The position numbers and the translations under genes were made by a program. The notes under the pieces are model-generated. The model saw nothing but the letters and a program-made list of their open reading frames with translations. It was not told the DNA's origin and searched no databases. This document shows, piece after piece, positions 30,786 through 38,148 of a stretch of 64,000 bases of DNA (its first letter is position 1; each line of letters begins with the position of its first letter). Source of the DNA: an uncultured Atopobiaceae bacterium (lineage in GTDB: Bacteria > Actinomycetota > Coriobacteriia > Coriobacteriales > Atopobiaceae); assembly GCA_944320975.1 (NCBI GenBank), contig CALUJM010000010.1, positions 16,906 through 80,905 on the forward strand. Reading direction: 5' to 3'.

Positions 30786-31101
30786 CCTGCGTTCCTCTCG
30801 TCCCCGTTCTTGCCCCCTTGGGAGGGCGAGAACGGGGGCAACCGGTCCCGAAAGCGGCCCCAGACCCCGATTCCTGCCCTCTCGAGAGGGCGGCGATCAG
30901 AGGCCCCGGACTGCCGTTTGCGGCGAAAACGTGGGCATTTCCGGTATGCGGGCGCCGTCTGCGGTGCCGCTCGGCGGAGTGGCCTGCCTGCGGGCGGGAG
31001 GCCCGTATACTTTCCTTTTGATAACTACGGAACTAGTCGGCTTACGAAGAGTGTGGAGACGGGGCTCCAGCTCGCGATTCGACGACGGGAAGGGTCGCGA
31101 C
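30786..31101. other. 316-bp gap with hairpin, palindrome and promoter
   Basis: No gene is supported. A 14-bp stem (CCCCGTTCTTGCCC paired with GGGCGAGAACGGGG, 30802-30837) lies 16 bp past the aroE-aroK stop. It has no T tract, so it may stall or end transcription only with help. A perfect 16-bp palindrome GCCCTCTCGAGAGGGC follows at 30876-30891. TATACT at 31006-31011 is a plausible -10 for the next gene. Confidence 0.6.
31006..31011 (+). promoter_or_regulatory. -10 element for the EIIB-aroQ gene
   Basis: TATACT, five of six consensus bases, about 90 bp before the GTG start. It implies this gene can be transcribed separately from the aromatic run upstream. No good -35 is visible. Confidence 0.42.
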
Positions 31102-32055
31102 GTGGACAGATATCAGATCGCGGAAGAGGTCCTCGCCGCAGTTGGCGGCAAGGCCAACGTCACGGCGAACGACATCTGCATGACGCGCCTGCGCATCCTC
31201 ACCGAGGACCCATCGCTCGTCGACACCGACCAGCTCTCCTCCGCCCGGGGCGTCCTCGGCTTCGTCAAGCGCGGCGAGAACGGCATCGAGGTCGTCTTTG
31301 GTCCCGGCAAGGTCGAGGCCGTACACGACGCGCTCGTCCGGCTCACCGGCATCGAGGGCAGCGAGGAGGCCTTCGACGAGACCGGCTCCGCGCTGCGCGC
31401 CCCCATCCACGTGCACATCTCCGACAACCCGCTCAGAAGCGCCGCCCTGGCCCAAAGCGAGGACGCCACCGCAGAGCCCGTTGAGGACGAGGCCGCGGAC
31501 GAGACCTCGGTCGAGGACCTCGTGAGCCTGCTCGACGGGATCGACGAGGCCGACCCGGCGCCCGCCGCCGATGACGAGCCGCTGGACGCGCCCGAGGCCG
31601 AGCGAGATCCCTCCCCCGCCCGCGTCCTCGTGATCAACGGGCCCAACATCAACCTGCTCGGCATCCGCGAGCCCGACATCTACGGGCACGAGTCGTACCG
31701 GGCCATGCTCAGGCTGTGCCATGACGCCGCGCAGGAGGCCGGATTCTCCGACTGCACCTGCTTCCAGTCCAACCACGAGGGCGACCTCATCGACGCCATC
31801 CAGGACGCATACGGCACCTACGCCGGCATCATCATCAACCCCGGCGCCTACACGCACACCTCGATCGCCCTTCTGGACGCCGCCAAGGCCGTGGGCCTGC
31901 CGATGGTCGAGGTCCACATCTCCAAGCTCGAGGACCGCGAGGACTTCCGACAGGTGTCCTACATCCGGGCCGCATGCTTCGAGACCGTCTCCGGGCTCGG
32001 CATCGAGGGGTACCGCAAGGCCATGCTCGACCTGGCGGCGCATCTCGGGCTGTAG
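31102..32055 (+). CDS. aroQ: PTS EIIB-like domain fused to type II 3-dehydroquinate dehydratase
   Basis: A 317-aa protein starting at GTG (MDRYQIAEEV). Residues 1-82 match the glucose-family EIIB domain: ILAALGG-like VLAAVGGKANVTANDI, then CMTRLRI with the phosphorylatable cysteine retained (C26), and GVLGF...IEVVFGPGKV. An acidic linker of about 85 residues follows. Residues 174-317 are a full AroQ: NGPNINLLGIREPDIYG (R189, Y194), FQSNHEGDLID, INPGAYTHTSIALLDA and VEVHISK. It supplies the dehydroquinase missing from the run upstream. AroQ alone is about 145 aa, so the EIIB part is an addition, perhaps tying aromatic flux to PTS phosphorylation (inference). Confidence 0.9.
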   Translation: MDRYQIAEEVLAAVGGKANVTANDICMTRLRILTEDPSLVDTDQLSSARGVLGFVKRGENGIEVVFGPGKVEAVHDALVRLTGIEGSEEAFDETGSALRAPIHVHISDNPLRSAALAQSEDATAEPVEDEAADETSVEDLVSLLDGIDEADPAPAADDEPLDAPEAERDPSPARVLVINGPNINLLGIREPDIYGHESYRAMLRLCHDAAQEAGFSDCTCFQSNHEGDLIDAIQDAYGTYAGIIINPGAYTHTSIALLDAAKAVGLPMVEVHISKLEDREDFRQVSYIRAACFETVSGLGIEGYRKAMLDLAAHLGL

Positions 32056-32085
32056 CGCCTGGGCCTCGCCTCTGCGCCCGCGCGC

Positions 32086-32109
32086 GGACCCAAATCCGGA
32101 TTTGGGTCC
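32086..32109. repeat. Single 24-bp palindrome of the GGACCCAAATCC family
   Basis: A perfect 24-bp palindrome with extra GCG/CGC pairing outside, between convergent aroQ and the small membrane protein. It is a solo copy without the 111-nt unit and may act as a bidirectional terminator. Confidence 0.85.
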
Positions 32110-32120
32110 GCGCGGAACCC

Positions 32121-32519
32121 CTATCGCGCCCCGTGCCGACGCGCTCTCAGCGCTCGCACGCCCGTCCCGGCGCCAAAGCCCACGGCAGATACGGCTGCGC
32201 CGAAGACGAAGGCGGTCGGATCCAGCGGGTTCAGGTTCCCGAACGTCAGCGTGTTGGCCAGGCTGAACGTCAACCACGGGAGCAGCAGGGCCAGGACGGC
32301 CGCGGCGGGGACAAAGAGCCAGCTCATCTTTCCGTAGGGCCTGAGAAGGCCGGCTGCAAGGGAGGTCCCCAGGACCGACAGCGGCATGAGCCCGTAGAAG
32401 AACAGCAGGGCGTACCCCAGCGCATCCGCGGGCCCGATGACGCACCAGAACACGAAGAGCGAGAAGAGCCACGTGCCGAGAAGGACGGCGGGCACGACGA
32501 CTTTGGCAGACGGCTTCAT
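32121..32519 (-). CDS. Small membrane protein, unknown function
   Basis: A 132-aa protein with four hydrophobic segments (about 8-28, 36-58, 68-90 and 103-124) and a basic C-terminus (RALRARRHGAR). GGAGG lies 6 nt before the ATG. No family is recognised. It lies downstream of, and on the same strand as, the dual-LuxR membrane regulator, 62 bp away, so it may be co-transcribed with it or controlled by it. Confidence 0.65.
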   Translation of the reverse strand: MKPSAKVVVPAVLLGTWLFSLFVFWCVIGPADALGYALLFFYGLMPLSVLGTSLAAGLLRPYGKMSWLFVPAAAVLALLLPWLTFSLANTLTFGNLNPLDPTAFVFGAAVSAVGFGAGTGVRALRARRHGAR

Positions 32520-32581
32520 AGCTGCCTCCTTTCAGGGGCCCCGTTTGCCCCCAGCGTACCCGCCGCGCGCGGCGGCGTCTG

Positions 32582-34342
32582 TCAACCCCGGGGATGCGTT
32601 TCGGGGAAGTCTGTCAACCCTGCGCGACCCTCGAGGTATTCGCGCAGCTCAACGGCATTGTGCACGCCGAGCGCACGATAGCTGCGCGACCGGGCGGACT
32701 TGACGGTCCCCGGAGCCACGTGAAGCCGCTCGCAGATGGCGCGCTCGCCCTCCCCGAGCGAGAGGAGCAGCGCGACGTTGGCCTGGAGCTCGCTCAGCCC
32801 GGCCCGCCGAAGGACGCCGACCTTCTCTTCACGGTCGTCGCGCGCGGCGGGGCGGAAGGCGATGCCGAAGACAAGCGCGCCGAGCGCCGGCACGAGGCAC
32901 CACAGCCCCTCGACCGCACCGGGAAACGCCTCGAGCGGCTCCGCCAGGCATGAGCCGAACAGGAGCGAGAGGCCCGCGAGGGCGGTGACCTCGCGGCCGC
33001 GGCACGCGAGCTCCCGCAGGCCGGAGACGACGGTGCGCCTGAGCCAAGCAGTCCGATCGGCGCTCTCGTCCTCGGCGATCGGCCTCGCGCCGAGATACAG
33101 GACGCAGAGCACAAGGAGCAGGAGGGCCATCGACCTACGCCCCGGCGCAAGGGGCCACGAGGCTACGAGTAGCAGGGGCACGACAGCCGCGCAGAGCACG
33201 CAGACGAGCCCGCGCTCCCACGAGGGCCGAGCTCCGGCGCGCTCCCTCAGCGCGCGGCCGCCGCCCGTGTCGGGCGGGAGGACGAGGAAGGCGACAAGGG
33301 CGACGCACGCGAGAGCGCCGCCCACGAGGCAGGCGACCACGGGGCGGACGGGCCCTCCCCAGGGCGCGAGCAGCGTGGCGAGCAGCGCGCAGCCGATAAG
33401 GGCGCGCGCCCAGGACGGCACGCTGGAGCGCCGTGTCCCGCCTGGCCGCAGACCGCCTCCCTCGCTCGTCCAGGCGCCCACGCGCGCCACGAGCTCGGAC
33501 TTCGACGACACGCCGAGCTTCTCGTAGCCGCGCGTGCGGTTGGTCCCGACGGTCGACTCGGAGACGTCGAGCGCCTGCGCGATGACGCGTCGCGGCTCGC
33601 CGCACAGCGTCCGGACGAGGACCTCGCGCTCTCGGTCGCTGAGCTCGCGCTCGGCGAGGTCGTCCAGGGCGCGGCGTATCGTCGCGGCGTAGTCGCCCTC
33701 GTCGCCGCCCGAGGCGAGCGACGCGAGGAGCGGGACGCCTGAGGAGCAGACCGCGACGAGCGCGCCCGTCGCGATGACGGGGAGCCCCGACTCGCCGACG
33801 GCGGCGGAGCAGGAGAGCAGCAGGACCGGTGCGAACGCGGCGAAGAGCTCGGGCTCCGAGAGGCAGCGCCCCTCCCGGGCTCGGGAAAGGACGGCGAGGG
33901 CCCCGAGCGCGCCGAGAAGGGCGGCGGGCAGCTCCCGCGGCACCGGCACGAGCAAAGCAGCGGCGAACAGGGCGAAGACGGCGGCGAGCTCGCCCGCGAG
34001 GGCCCCGGAGCGCGCCGCGCGGCGCTCGTCCTTCTCGCCCAGCGAAAGGCATATCCAGCCCGCGAGCGCGAGGGCCCCGGGAACCGCGGAGAGGGACGGG
34101 GCGAGCGCCCGGGAAAGCGCGAGCAGCGGCGTGGCGGCGAGGCCCGCAACGCTGACGACCCTTCGGCAGCGCTCGGCCGAGGCGCGGTCCGCGGCGCCGA
34201 GAATGCGGCCCGCCATGAGCGCAGCACCGGCGAGGACGTAGGCGACCGGCGAGACCCGAAGCGCGGCAAGCGCCGCGAGCGCGCCCGACCACAACGGCCA
34301 GACGACGATGCGATGGCGCTCGAGCCAGGCGTAGGCGCGCAT
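32582..34342 (-). CDS. Membrane protein with two LuxR-type HTH domains
   Basis: A 586-aa protein. About seven hydrophobic segments (residues 12-235) are followed by a first LuxR helix-turn-helix (about 241-300: ELSDREREVLVRTLCGEPRR, VSESTVGTNRTRGYEKLGVS). About six more hydrophobic segments and a second HTH at the C-terminus follow (about 520-575: GLSELQANVALLLSLGEGER, VAPGTVKSARSRSYRALGVH). Coriobacteriia carry many membrane proteins with one C-terminal LuxR domain; this one looks like two such proteins joined end to end. Both HTH domains would have to face the cytoplasm. The ligand is unknown. Confidence 0.82.
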   Translation of the reverse strand: MRAYAWLERHRIVVWPLWSGALAALAALRVSPVAYVLAGAALMAGRILGAADRASAERCRRVVSVAGLAATPLLALSRALAPSLSAVPGALALAGWICLSLGEKDERRAARSGALAGELAAVFALFAAALLVPVPRELPAALLGALGALAVLSRAREGRCLSEPELFAAFAPVLLLSCSAAVGESGLPVIATGALVAVCSSGVPLLASLASGGDEGDYAATIRRALDDLAERELSDREREVLVRTLCGEPRRVIAQALDVSESTVGTNRTRGYEKLGVSSKSELVARVGAWTSEGGGLRPGGTRRSSVPSWARALIGCALLATLLAPWGGPVRPVVACLVGGALACVALVAFLVLPPDTGGGRALRERAGARPSWERGLVCVLCAAVVPLLLVASWPLAPGRRSMALLLLVLCVLYLGARPIAEDESADRTAWLRRTVVSGLRELACRGREVTALAGLSLLFGSCLAEPLEAFPGAVEGLWCLVPALGALVFGIAFRPAARDDREEKVGVLRRAGLSELQANVALLLSLGEGERAICERLHVAPGTVKSARSRSYRALGVHNAVELREYLEGRAGLTDFPETHPRG

Positions 34343-34351
34343 CGGCGCCCC

Positions 34352-34954
34352 CTAGAGGTTCTGGTGGCAGCCCCAGACGGTCCCCTCGCTCACGAGGAAG
34401 TCCACGGGCACGTCGTGCTCCCCCACGGGGAGCGGGTTGGACGAGAGCTGCGTCACGCGCGCGAGGCCGATCTTGTTGCCGGGGTAGAACGTGAGGAAGC
34501 GGTCATAGTAGCCGCCGCCGTAGCCGACGCGGTGGCCGGAGCCGTCGAAGACGAGCCCCGGGACAAGGCACGCCGTCTTGACCATCTCGGGCACCGTGAG
34601 GACGGGCGCGTCGGCCAGGGGCTCGAGGATCTTCATCGTCCCGGGAGAGAGCTCGTCGAGGGAGGAGATCTCCGAGAAGACCATCTTGTGCTCCTCCCGG
34701 ACCACGCGGGGGACCGCGACGCGGCGACCCTCCTCGAGCAGCTCCTCGATGATGGTGCGCGTGTCAACCTCCGGTCCAAAGGACACGTAGGTGAGGACGA
34801 TCGGGGCGCGCTGGAAGACGTCGAAGCCGCGCAGCGCGGAGCGGATGGCGTCGTCGGAGGAGATCCTGAGGCGAGCGGGGATGGTGCGACGGACCCTGAG
34901 GTAGTTGCTCCTGAGGGAGCTCTTGTCGGCGTCCGTACCGTATGAGCTTGCCAC
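34352..34954 (-). CDS. 5-formyltetrahydrofolate cyclo-ligase
   Basis: A 200-aa protein with a GTG start (VASSYGTDAD) and GGGGGAG just upstream; an in-frame extension further upstream has no ribosome site. Family motifs: KSSLRSNYLRVRR at the N-terminus (ATP and phosphate contacts), TYVSFGPEVDT and GYGGGYYDRFL near the C-terminus. It makes 5,10-methenyl-THF from 5-formyl-THF using ATP. It ends 9 bp from the LuxR gene start, so the two may form an operon. Confidence 0.92.
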   Translation of the reverse strand: MASSYGTDADKSSLRSNYLRVRRTIPARLRISSDDAIRSALRGFDVFQRAPIVLTYVSFGPEVDTRTIIEELLEEGRRVAVPRVVREEHKMVFSEISSLDELSPGTMKILEPLADAPVLTVPEMVKTACLVPGLVFDGSGHRVGYGGGYYDRFLTFYPGNKIGLARVTQLSSNPLPVGEHDVPVDFLVSEGTVWGCHQNL

Positions 34955-35094
34955 CGCTCCCCCTCTCGTCACTGTCAACCAGACCATTATAACGGGGATT
35001 TGCCTCGAGCCCGCGCACGACGCCGCCGTTTGCCGTACCATAGGGTGCCGTTGACCATATACGCGGGACTCCACCGCGAGAGCAAGGAGGGACC

Positions 35095-36144
35095 ATGCCC
35101 AACGAGGGAAGCTACGAGGCCGCCAAGCGCAGGAGCGACGAGGTCCACGCCGACCTTCTCGTCCACCCCGAGAACTACACGATGCTCACCGGCGACCGCC
35201 CGACCGGCCGCCTCCACCTTGGCCACTACTTCGGCACGCTCGTCGACCGCGTGCGCCTCCAGGACATGGGCGTCCGCACCAACGTCATCATTGCGGACTA
35301 CCAGGTCATCACCGACCGCGACACCACCGAGCACATCCGCGACAACGTCTACAACATGGTCATCGACTACCTGGCGTGCGGTCTCGACCCGGCCAAGACG
35401 ATGATCTTCACGCACTCCGCGGTGCCCGAGCTCAACCAGCTCATGCTGCCGTTCCTCAGCCTCGTCACCGAGGCCGAGATGGAGCGCAACCCCACCGTCA
35501 AGGCCGAGCAGGAGGCGAGCGGCCACGCCCTCACGGGGCTTCTCCTCACCTACCCGGTCCACCAGGCGTGCGACATCCTCTTCTGCAAGGGCAACATCGT
35601 TCCCGTGGGCCGCGACCAGCTGCCGCACATCGAGATCACCTCGAAGATCGCCCGCCGCTTCAACGAGCGCTACGGCCACGTGTTCCCCGACGTCACGGGC
35701 CTGCTCACGTCCACGCCGCTGCTCCCAGGCCTCGACGGGCGCAAGATGAGCAAGTCCTACGGCAACGCCATCTCCATCTCGATGACCGCAGAGGAGACCG
35801 CGAAGCTCATCAAGAAGTCCAAGAGCGACTCCGAGCGCAACATCACCTTCGACCCCGAGAATCGCCCGGAGATTTCCGGCCTGCTCACGACCGCCGGCAT
35901 CTGCACCGGCCGCGACCCGCGCGAGATCGCCGAGGAGATCGGCATGGCCGGCGCGGGCCAGCTCAAGCGCGTGGTGACCGAGGCCGTCAACGGATACTTC
36001 GCCCCCATCCGCGAGCGCCGCGAGGAGATCGCCCAGGACATGGGCTACGTCGCCGACGTCCTGCACGAGGGCAACCGCCGCGCGCGCGAAATCGCCGCGG
36101 CCACGCTCGACGAGGTCCGCGAGGCGATGGGCATGGTGTATTAG
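35095..36144 (+). CDS. trpS: Tryptophanyl-tRNA synthetase
   Basis: A 349-aa class I synthetase. The ATG follows AAGGAGGGACC. HIGH-type motif: GDRPTGRLHLGHYFG (about 33-47); KMSKS motif: LDGRKMSKSYGN (about 218). The tryptophan-binding region has YPVHQACDILF and VGRDQLPHIEITSKIA. The length is normal. I see no T-box in the 140-bp leader. A two-stem hairpin repeat lies 23 bp after the stop. Confidence 0.95.
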   Translation: MPNEGSYEAAKRRSDEVHADLLVHPENYTMLTGDRPTGRLHLGHYFGTLVDRVRLQDMGVRTNVIIADYQVITDRDTTEHIRDNVYNMVIDYLACGLDPAKTMIFTHSAVPELNQLMLPFLSLVTEAEMERNPTVKAEQEASGHALTGLLLTYPVHQACDILFCKGNIVPVGRDQLPHIEITSKIARRFNERYGHVFPDVTGLLTSTPLLPGLDGRKMSKSYGNAISISMTAEETAKLIKKSKSDSERNITFDPENRPEISGLLTTAGICTGRDPREIAEEIGMAGAGQLKRVVTEAVNGYFAPIRERREEIAQDMGYVADVLHEGNRRAREIAAATLDEVREAMGMVY

Positions 36145-36167
36145 CAGGAACTACGCACCCCTGTGTG

Positions 36168-36243
36168 GGCGATAAGGTCCGCCGCTCGGACAGTCCTCGG
36201 CGCAAAGAGCGCGCCTGCGGAACTCGCGGCGGACCTTATCGCC
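36168..36243. repeat. GGACAGTCC two-stem hairpin element, copy 3
   Basis: The outer arms are a perfect 14-bp inverted repeat (GGCGATAAGGTCCG and its complement). The inner stem is GGCGC/GCGCC around AAAGAGC. Conserved boxes CGCTCGGACAGTCCTCG and CTGCGGAACTCGCGG are in the same orientation as copy 1. It lies between convergent trpS and the small membrane protein. Confidence 0.85.
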
Positions 36244-36259
36244 CCCTCTGTTATTCTCG

Positions 36260-36601
36260 CTACTTCTTAGCGTCAGAGGACTTGTGGGCCTGCAGCAGGT
36301 CAGAAACGAGGCAGAGCGTCAGGCAGATGAGGCTTATCACCGTGGAGATGATACCCAGGACGATCAGGGGGAATGAGATGCTTTGGGCGGCTGCGAGGTC
36401 TGCCTCGGCAAACGCTGCCGTCAGAAACGGCGCCGTGGTGCTGTACGAGGCCATAGCATCGTAGGAGGCCATGGACTGGGCGTACTCGTTACTCGCGACG
36501 CCGTTCATGACAAAGCTCATGCCGAGAAGAACCGCGGCGACGGTGGCGGCGACGCACGCGACGCGCTTCACGCGCGCTCGATACAGGGCGAGCTCGTTCA
36601 T
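36260..36601 (-). CDS. Small two-TM membrane protein, unknown function
   Basis: A 113-aa protein with two hydrophobic segments (about 13-34 and 73-102), an outer loop rich in Ala/Ser/Tyr (SNEYAQSMASYDAMASYS) and a charged C-terminal tail (QAHKSSDAKK). GGAGG lies upstream of the ATG. No family is recognised. It stands alone between repeats, and its TMs carry a CGAGAAGAAC oligomer (36523-36532). Confidence 0.6.
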   Translation of the reverse strand: MNELALYRARVKRVACVAATVAAVLLGMSFVMNGVASNEYAQSMASYDAMASYSTTAPFLTAAFAEADLAAAQSISFPLIVLGIISTVISLICLTLCLVSDLLQAHKSSDAKK

Positions 36602-36943
36602 GGCAACCTCCTCGTAACGTCGTTAGCCCAGAGATACCCGCTTCCCGGTCCGACTAAGGACCAGATGCCAAAGAATCGGTCATCGGCCCCAATTCGCGGG
36701 CGACTATGGACCGCTTAAGAATTGCGTCCCGGGGCGTCACAATTCATTTGTAGGGTACTTTTTCAGAGCCCCGTCAAGTACGACCCACGGAGTAGCAATT
36801 AATCAACCTGCACTTTCTCGCTTTTTCATTTGTAGGGTACTTGGGCTGACGCCCGAAAAGTACCCTACAAATGAAAGGCGCTTCGGAAAAGGGCGGATCG
36901 GCGCGCAGCCGAGCTCCCCGTTTGGCTAAGCACGCCGCCCTCG
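36602..36943. other. 342-bp gap with TTTGTAGGGTACTT repeat elements
   Basis: No gene is supported. It holds a direct copy (36743-36762) and a hairpin (36824-36876) of the same TTTGTAGGGTACTT element. The first 130 bp, before the small gene's start, look like ordinary leader. The stretch is more AT-rich than its surroundings. Confidence 0.6.
36824..36876. repeat. TTTGTAGGGTACTT hairpin
   Basis: Perfect 19-bp arms (TTTCATTTGTAGGGTACTT and its complement) enclose a short GGGC-TGAC-GCCC inner stem. A further same-orientation half copy lies at 36743-36762. It may act as the terminator of argF, whose stop is about 70 bp away. Confidence 0.8.
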
Positions 36944-37942
36944 CTACATCAGCGTCGCGTACATCACCGCCTTGATGCTGTGAAGGCGGTTCTCGGCCTC
37001 GTCGAAGACGCGGCTGCGCGGGCCCTCGAAGACCTCGTCGGTGACCTCGAGCTCGGCCAGGCCGAACTGCTGGTAGACCTCCTCGCCGATCGTGGTCTTG
37101 CGGTCGTGGAAGCTCGGCAGGCAGTGCATGAAGATCGCGTCGTCCGCCGCGAGCTCCATGAGCTCGGCATTGACCTGATACGGAGACAGCAGGCGGATGC
37201 GCTCGCCCCAGAGCTCAGCGGGCTCGCCCATCGAGACCCAGATGTCGGTGTAGATCACGCTCGCGCCGGCCGCGCCCTCGGCGACGTCAGGCGTCAGCGT
37301 GATCGTGGCGCCCGTCTCCGCGGCGATAGCGCGGCACGTCTCGACGAGCTCGGCGTCCGGCATCTGCTCGGCAGGTCCGCACGCGCAGAAGTCGATGCCC
37401 AGCTTGGCGCAGGCCACCATGAGCGAGTTGCCCACGTTGTTGCCCGCGTCGCCCATGAAGGTGACCTTGCGCCCGACCATGCCGCCGCGGCCGAACTCCT
37501 CCTCCATCGTGAGGACGTCCGCGATCATCTGCGTGGGGTGGAACTCCGTGGTGAGGCCGTTCCACACCGGCACGCCCGCGAACTCTGCGAGCTCCTCGAC
37601 GCGCTCCTGGCCAAACCCGCGGTACTCGATGCCGTCGAACATGCGGCCGAGCACGCGCGCGGTGTCGGCGATGGACTCCTTCTTGCCGATCTGGCTGGCG
37701 CTCGGGTCCAGGTAGACCGCGTGCATGCCGAGGTCGGCCGCGCCCACCTCGAAGGCGCAGCGCGTGCGCGTGGAGGTCTTCTCGAAGATGAGGGCGACGT
37801 TCTTCCCCTCGAGGTAGCGGTGCGGCTCGCCCGCGCGCTTCTTGGCCTTGAGGTCGGCGGACAGGTCGAGCAGGTAGCGGATCTCCTCGGGCGTGAAGTC
37901 GAGGAGCTTGAGGAAGTTGCGTCCGGCGAGGCTGACGGCCAT
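36944..37942 (-). CDS. argF: Ornithine carbamoyltransferase
   Basis: A 332-aa enzyme of arginine and citrulline metabolism. I chose the ATG of [10 protein letters not shown] because GGAGA lies 5 nt upstream; an ATG four codons earlier has no ribosome site. Carbamoyl-phosphate motif [12 protein letters not shown], ornithine loop MHCLPSFHD and [15 protein letters not shown] are present. No arginine biosynthesis or deiminase genes adjoin it, so an anabolic or catabolic role cannot be decided here. Confidence 0.94.
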   Translation of the reverse strand: MAVSLAGRNFLKLLDFTPEEIRYLLDLSADLKAKKRAGEPHRYLEGKNVALIFEKTSTRTRCAFEVGAADLGMHAVYLDPSASQIGKKESIADTARVLGRMFDGIEYRGFGQERVEELAEFAGVPVWNGLTTEFHPTQMIADVLTMEEEFGRGGMVGRKVTFMGDAGNNVGNSLMVACAKLGIDFCACGPAEQMPDAELVETCRAIAAETGATITLTPDVAEGAAGASVIYTDIWVSMGEPAELWGERIRLLSPYQVNAELMELAADDAIFMHCLPSFHDRKTTIGEEVYQQFGLAELEVTDEVFEGPRSRVFDEAENRLHSIKAVMYATLM

Positions 37943-37984
37943 GGTGCTCTCCATTCGGGTGTCGGAGGTCGTAAATAAAGCCGC

Positions 37985-37993
37985 ATCGTAGCA
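37985..37993 (-). promoter_or_regulatory. Extended -10 promoter for argF
   Basis: TGC-TACGAT on the minus strand, about 43 bp before the ATG. A GTTCGCGAAC palindrome lies about 20 bp further upstream in the divergent region shared with ppk1 and could be an operator. Confidence 0.45.
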
Positions 37994-38086
37994 CGCCGTG
38001 CCTGCTGGATGGTTCGCGAACGCCCCCGCTGGCCCGCCTCTTTTCACAACCTTAACCAAGAGGCCCCCGGCTGAGGCGCGCACGGC

Positions 38087-38095
38087 TGCTATCAT
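38087..38095 (+). promoter_or_regulatory. Extended -10 promoter for ppk1
   Basis: TGC-TATCAT, about 54 bp before the ATG, in the region divergent from argF. No clear -35. Confidence 0.45.
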
Positions 38096-38148
38096 CGACA
38101 TGACATGCACCGCGGCCCAACGCCGCATCTTCGTGAAAGGCTTTCGCG

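Noticed and set aside
34960..35094. T-box leader before trpS
   Set aside because: The 140-bp gap has no T-box consensus, no specifier loop and no terminator/antiterminator pair that I can find.
38011..38022. SOS box GTTCGCGAAC between argF and ppk1
   Set aside because: Palindromic, but it does not match the actinobacterial LexA consensus well, and neither gene is a DNA-damage gene.
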